Made by a program: the position numbers and the translations under genes. Source: an uncultured Porphyromonadaceae bacterium (GTDB taxonomy: Bacteria > Bacteroidota > Bacteroidia > Bacteroidales > Muribaculaceae). Taken from it: DNA of 64,000 bases. The stretch covers positions 29,139 through 93,138 of the forward strand of contig CAMWSS010000004.1 of the NCBI GenBank assembly GCA_947177035.1. Direction: 5' to 3'. The number at the start of each line of letters is the position of its first letter. The stretch's first letter is position 1. The notes beneath the pieces were generated by a model. The model was not told where the DNA came from. It did not search any database and saw only the letters and a list, made by a program, of their open reading frames with translations. Below, piece after piece: positions 60,601-64,000 of this stretch.

Positions 60601-61662
60601 ATGAAAAAGGCTTTTTTAATGATCGCAGTTGCGCTCGGCAGTGTTACTGCTTTCGCACAGAGCATTGACAAGAACGAGCTTAAACAGCTCAAGTCTTTCC
60701 TTCAGCAGCCTTCGGCCGAATCAGGCAAAACCAACGCCCAGATGCTGAAAATCACTGAACTGAACACTCCCTCTGCCTGGGAAGGCGTGAAGATCGAGGG
60801 TAAACACGTTGTATCCATCAAATGGAGCGACAAGAAGCTTGCCGGAGATTTCTCGGCCAAAGGTTTCACCGCACTGACATCGGTCGACGTGAGCCGCAAC
60901 AGCCTGGTGTCGCTCGATCTCACCGGCGCATCGAGCGTGACTGAAGTCAACGCACAGCGCAATAAGCTCACAGAAGCCGATTTCGAAGGCTGCGAGAAGC
61001 TTCAGAAACTCAATATCTATCGCAACCGACTGACCGACATCGATATCAGCGACACTCCGCTCCTGTCAAACTTCAATGCAAGCAACAATTATTTCGTCGA
61101 AATGAATGTGGCCAATTCCACTCAGCTTAAAACATTGAATGTGCAGGGTAATCATCTGGAATCGCTCAATGTCGACGGATGCACAGTCCTGAAGAACCTC
61201 TATGCCGGTTATAACAAACTCACCAACATCAGCCTTGTGGGTGTGGAAAATCTGGCAAACATGAATCTTGACAACAACGATCTGACCACCTTGGTCATTT
61301 CCGGCCTGCCTTCTCTCGGCACTCTCCTTTGCGCCGACAACAACATGACTTCGCTGCTTGTGCGCGACTGCAAGACTCTGGTCGATCTTGTCTGCTCTTA
61401 CAATGATCTTACATCGCTTCAGGTCGACGGATGTCCTCAGCTTCAATATGTGGATTGCGCCTACAACGATCTGACTGAACTTGATCTTTCAGGCTATAGT
61501 TTCCTGCAGCGTGTCGTCTGCAACAACAATCAGATCCAGACTCTTGACGTTTCGTTCGATGAATCTCTCAGATACGTGAACTGCCGCTATAACCAGATAA
61601 CAGATTTCCGCACGGTCGGCTCCAACAACATCCAGCAGGTGGCTTGCCAGTGGAACTATTGA
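60601..61662 (+). CDS. Secreted leucine-rich-repeat protein with exact 21-residue repeats
   Basis: A 353-residue exported protein (signal residues 1-19, ending AFA). From residue 93 it consists of 12 consecutive repeats of exactly 21 residues plus a partial 13th (345-353), with no insertions. The consensus is roughly xxLxxxxNxLTxLDxxGCxxL. In repeats 8-13 position 5 is Cys every time (GTLLC, VDLVC, QYVDC, QRVVC, RYVNC, QQVAC); in repeats 1-7 it is hydrophobic. This would place a cysteine ladder on one half of the solenoid. Function (binding or adhesion) is unknown. No C-terminal sorting tail is seen. Confidence 0.85.
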   Translation: MKKAFLMIAVALGSVTAFAQSIDKNELKQLKSFLQQPSAESGKTNAQMLKITELNTPSAWEGVKIEGKHVVSIKWSDKKLAGDFSAKGFTALTSVDVSRNSLVSLDLTGASSVTEVNAQRNKLTEADFEGCEKLQKLNIYRNRLTDIDISDTPLLSNFNASNNYFVEMNVANSTQLKTLNVQGNHLESLNVDGCTVLKNLYAGYNKLTNISLVGVENLANMNLDNNDLTTLVISGLPSLGTLLCADNNMTSLLVRDCKTLVDLVCSYNDLTSLQVDGCPQLQYVDCAYNDLTELDLSGYSFLQRVVCNNNQIQTLDVSFDESLRYVNCRYNQITDFRTVGSNNIQQVACQWNY

Positions 61663-61720
61663 ACATGGCCTTTTTTACCAGTAATGATTAAAGGTTTGAC
61701 ATAACTTAATCTGCTCAGTG

Positions 61721-61752
61721 GAGCCGGAAGGGCATCGAAGCCTTTTCGGCTC
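61721..61752 (+). terminator. Possible terminator hairpin after LRR gene
   Basis: GAGCCGGAAGGGC (61721-61733) pairs with GCCTTTTCGGCTC (61740-61752) with G-U pairs and a 6-base loop. Little T tract follows; could also be a leader structure. Confidence 0.4.
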
Positions 61753-61880
61753 TGCTATTGATGTTTGATAACTTCCGTATTATTTGCTAAAGTTTGCACC
61801 GGTCACGGCGCCATGCCTGTCTTGCCGGCAGAGCTGAGCGGGGTTGTGGGCTGATATTCTTATTTTTTAGGAAAAATTGT

Positions 61881-61888
61881 TAATTTTG
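61881..61888 (+). promoter_or_regulatory. -7 element directly before hflX
   Basis: TAATTTTG ends 5 bases before the preferred ATG at 61894, the same distance as at sdaA, so the transcript may be leaderless. The -33 half is not clear. Confidence 0.5.
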
Positions 61889-61893
61889 TGGTC

Positions 61894-63126
61894 ATGAAAG
61901 ATATGATAATAAATAAAGAAATGACCGAAAAAGCTGTCCTGATCGGGCTGATTACATTGCAACAGTCTGAGCAGAAGACTAATGAATATCTTGATGAATT
62001 AGCTTTTTTGGCCGATACGGCCGGTGCCGAGACGGTGTGCCGGTTTACTCAGAAGGTGGATTATCCCAATCCGCGCACTTATGTCGGCAAGGGTAAACTG
62101 GAAGAGATAAAGAATTATGTGCAGGAGAATGAAATCGGAATGGTGATTTTCGATGACGATCTCTCCACAAAGCAGGTGAGCAACATCGAGCGTGAACTGC
62201 AGGTCAAGATACTTGACCGCACAACTCTGATCCTCGACATTTTTGCCAAGCGGGCGCAGACGGCAAATGCCAAGACTCAGGTGGAGCTGGCGCAATATCA
62301 GTATCTGTTGCCGCGTCTGACCCGTATGTGGACCCACCTGGAGCGCCAGCGTGGCGGCATCGGTATGCGTGGTCCGGGTGAAACCCAGATCGAGACCGAC
62401 CGCCGTATTATTCTCGACCGCATTTCGCGTCTGAAAAAGGAACTTGAAGATATTGACAAGCAGAAGTCGATCCAGCGCAAAAACCGAGGCAAACTCACCC
62501 GGGTGGCTCTGGTGGGATATACCAACGTCGGCAAATCGACGCTGATGAACCTGCTGAGCAAGAGTGACGTTTTTGCTGAAAACAAACTCTTTGCCACGCT
62601 TGACACCACTGTGCGCAAAATCACGATCGAGAATCTGCCGCTGCTGCTCACTGATACTGTCGGCTTCATCCGCAAGCTCCCGACTCATCTGGTCGATTCG
62701 TTCAAATCGACTCTTGACGAGGTGCGCGATGCCGATGTGCTTCTTCATGTGGTCGACATCTCGCATCCCCAGTGGGAGGAGCAGATGGAGGTGGTGAACA
62801 AGACTCTGGCCGACGTGTGTGACTCAGCTCACAAGCCGATGATCGTGGTGTTCAATAAGATCGATGCTTTCTCCTTCACGCCGAAGGACTCCGACGATCT
62901 GACTCCGCGCACCCGCGAGAACGTTTCGCTCGACGAACTTAAGGAGAGCTACATGGCAAAGCTCGGCAGCAACTGCGTGTTTATCTCTGCTAAGAAACAG
63001 ATCAACATTGACGAACTGAAGCAGAGGGTATATGATGCGGCCAAGCAGGTGCACCTCTCGCGCTTTCCCTACAACGACTTTCTCTATCAGACCTATTCTC
63101 CGGAAGATGACGCCGCCGTGGATTGA
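61894..63126 (+). CDS. hflX: GTPase HflX
   Basis: A 410-residue ribosome-splitting GTPase. The start at 61894 follows a -7 element; a GTG two codons earlier lies inside that element, and an ATG at 61921 (MTEKAVLIGLITLQQ) is an alternative. The N-terminal domain has DYPNPRTYVGKGKLEEIKNY; LERQRGGIGMRGPGETQIET is the HflX signature; G1 ALVGYTNVGKSTLMNLLS, G3 LTDTVGFIRKLPTHLVDSFK and G4 FNKIDAF follow. It acts in rescue of stalled ribosomes under stress. It overlaps menA by 20 bases. Confidence 0.94.
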   Translation: MKDMIINKEMTEKAVLIGLITLQQSEQKTNEYLDELAFLADTAGAETVCRFTQKVDYPNPRTYVGKGKLEEIKNYVQENEIGMVIFDDDLSTKQVSNIERELQVKILDRTTLILDIFAKRAQTANAKTQVELAQYQYLLPRLTRMWTHLERQRGGIGMRGPGETQIETDRRIILDRISRLKKELEDIDKQKSIQRKNRGKLTRVALVGYTNVGKSTLMNLLSKSDVFAENKLFATLDTTVRKITIENLPLLLTDTVGFIRKLPTHLVDSFKSTLDEVRDADVLLHVVDISHPQWEEQMEVVNKTLADVCDSAHKPMIVVFNKIDAFSFTPKDSDDLTPRTRENVSLDELKESYMAKLGSNCVFISAKKQINIDELKQRVYDAAKQVHLSRFPYNDFLYQTYSPEDDAAVD

Positions 63127-63946
63127 GGCGATGCGGCTGCGCACACTTCCGGTCTCGGTGGCCGGAGTGGTGGCCGGATGTGCATATGCTGTGGCTGACG
63201 GACGTTTCCGTCTTATTCCTGCCGCGCTCTGTCTGATTTTTGCCGTCCTGGCCCAGATCGCATCTAATTTTGCCAACGAATATTTTGACTATAAGGCAGG
63301 CTTTGACACTCAGTCGCGTGTCGGGCCTCGCCGTGGCGTGAGTTGCGGCGATATATCGCCACGCTCCATGCTTTTTGCCACTGCCGGCATTTTGGCGGTG
63401 GCCTGCATGGTCGGCTGCTCGCTGATATATTTTGGCGGATGGTGGCTTCTCCCTGCCGGCGTTATGATCGCTCTCGGCGCGTTGGCCTATTCCGCCGGAC
63501 CATATCCGCTGTCGCGCCATTGCCTCGGCGAAGTGGCGGTGATAGTGTTCTTTGGCATTGTGCCGGTGAATCTTACGTATTATGTGCAGGCGCTCACGTT
63601 CACGCTCCCGGTGTTGTTTTGCTCTATCGCCATCGGGTTGCTTGGCGCGATGGTGATCATGTGCAATAACTACCGCGACATAGCAGAAGACCGCCAGACC
63701 GGCAAACACACCATTGCCACTGTCATCGGCCACAGAGGCATGGCGTGGCTCTATCTCGTGTCCGGTGCCGCCGCTTACGCCCTGCTCGGACACGGCCAGA
63801 CCATTGCCTCCAACGCGGTGCTTGTTCTCACCGTGTTCGGATTCCTGGGCCTGATCCGTCGCGACTTTTCGCCCGCCCGATGCACGAAACTGCTGGCCAT
63901 CACATCGCTGGCCATGCTACTCACCTCCATTCTGCTTTTTGTTTGA
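63107..63946 (+). CDS. menA: 1,4-dihydroxy-2-naphthoate polyprenyltransferase
   Basis: A 279-residue UbiA-family membrane enzyme attaching the polyprenyl tail in menaquinone synthesis. The start at 63107 (MTPPWIEAMRLRTLPVSVAG) is preferred; the frame upstream lies in hflX. Two Asp-rich motifs are present: NFANEYFDYKAGFD and NNYRDIAEDRQTGKHTIA. Seven to nine hydrophobic helices are interspersed. Menaquinone is the electron carrier of anaerobic Bacteroidales. It overlaps hflX, so the two are probably cotranscribed. Confidence 0.92.
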   Translation: MTPPWIEAMRLRTLPVSVAGVVAGCAYAVADGRFRLIPAALCLIFAVLAQIASNFANEYFDYKAGFDTQSRVGPRRGVSCGDISPRSMLFATAGILAVACMVGCSLIYFGGWWLLPAGVMIALGALAYSAGPYPLSRHCLGEVAVIVFFGIVPVNLTYYVQALTFTLPVLFCSIAIGLLGAMVIMCNNYRDIAEDRQTGKHTIATVIGHRGMAWLYLVSGAAAYALLGHGQTIASNAVLVLTVFGFLGLIRRDFSPARCTKLLAITSLAMLLTSILLFV

Positions 63947-63949
63947 CGG

Positions 63950-64000
63950 TCAGCGGCGGGGCTGGCGGTTGAAGCGCCACTGGGCGTGGAAGAGCACATA
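63950..64000 (-). CDS. C-terminal end of a minus-strand protein (probable outer-membrane barrel)
   Basis: Only 16 residues plus a stop are inside the window: YVLFHAQWRFNRQPRR. The alternating hydrophobic pattern followed by R-F-N and a basic end resembles the final strand of TonB-receptor-type barrels (compare HVQYRLNLLPKKRK at the end of the gene at 5476). The gene continues past position 64000 and converges on menA. Identity is tentative. Confidence 0.45.
   Translation of the reverse strand, partial: YVLFHAQWRFNRQPRR

Noticed and set aside
1..64000. CRISPR array, insertion sequence, prophage or defence island
   Set aside because: No regularly spaced repeats, transposase, integrase, restriction or phage genes were seen; gene content is housekeeping.

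Overview
The window looks like chromosomal backbone of a Bacteroidales bacterium, most likely Muribaculaceae-like (inference). The signs are Bacteroidetes promoters (TTTG-N19-21-TAnnTTTG) before many genes, a type IX secretion protein (PorQ), PorT-like and DcaP-like outer-membrane barrels, an ExbB-ExbD-ExbD-TonB operon, a DUF5715 protein, a BioG-BioC fusion, and moderately high GC with AT-rich promoter islands. I see no prophage, insertion sequence, CRISPR array or defence island.

Layout. 1-5.0 kb: 3' part of topB, a tiny Cys-rich FeoB-associated membrane protein, a DcaP-like porin and a secreted protein with its own promoter and terminator. 5.0-8.3 kb: an AT-rich patch with a TonB-receptor-like barrel. 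8.4-13.0 kb: a SUI1-type translation factor, a UvrD/AddA-type helicase lacking the nuclease end, and a second DcaP-like porin. 13.1-18.0 kb: a four-subunit 2-oxoacid:ferredoxin oxidoreductase, a coupled unknown ORF, a lipoprotein peptidyl-prolyl isomerase and a GT2 glycosyltransferase. 18.0-23.4 kb (minus): porQ-cmk-ispH-lipoprotein-mutS2. 23.5-26.9 kb (minus): exbB-exbD-exbD-tonB. 27.1-33.2 kb: SufT-like protein, lpxH, DUF5715 protein, sdaA-rlmH, DEAD-box helicase. 33.3-35.3 kb (minus): DUF308 membrane protein and a secreted alpha/beta hydrolase. 35.5-38.4 kb: E1-like ThiF protein, LysM protein, PorT-like barrel. 38.4-46.2 kb: one tight cluster nusB-yajC-ybbR-coaE-bioA-bioF-bioGC-bioD. 46.3-51.2 kb: rfbD, prfC, then (minus) apbE and an MBL hydrolase, then a DJ-1 protein. 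51.2-54.5 kb: galK-galM-nucleotidyltransferase. 54.5-60.4 kb (minus): ahpC-ahpF, tRNA-Leu(CAA), rpsF-rpsR-rplI, rlmD-CYTH. 60.6-64 kb: a leucine-rich-repeat protein, hflX, menA, and the end of a minus-strand barrel gene.

How the genes work together. Most are housekeeping: translation and RNA (RlmH, RlmD, PrfC, S6/S18/L9, DEAD helicase, HflX, NusB), energised outer-membrane transport (ExbB/ExbD/TonB with several barrels), lipid A, isoprenoid and menaquinone synthesis, anaerobic 2-oxoacid oxidation linked to ferredoxin, serine deamination, peroxide defence (AhpCF), and nearly the whole late biotin pathway (bioA, F, G, C, D; bioB is not here).

No gene cluster here is clearly a new system. The most unusual signals are small: inverted repeats touching the start codons of three outer-membrane protein genes, a C10 tract before cmk, several apparently leaderless mRNAs, a solenoid of twelve exact 21-residue repeats with a one-sided cysteine ladder, a helicase without its nuclease domain, a galactose cluster with a nucleotidyltransferase where galT might be expected, and an unknown ORF coupled to the oxidoreductase operon.
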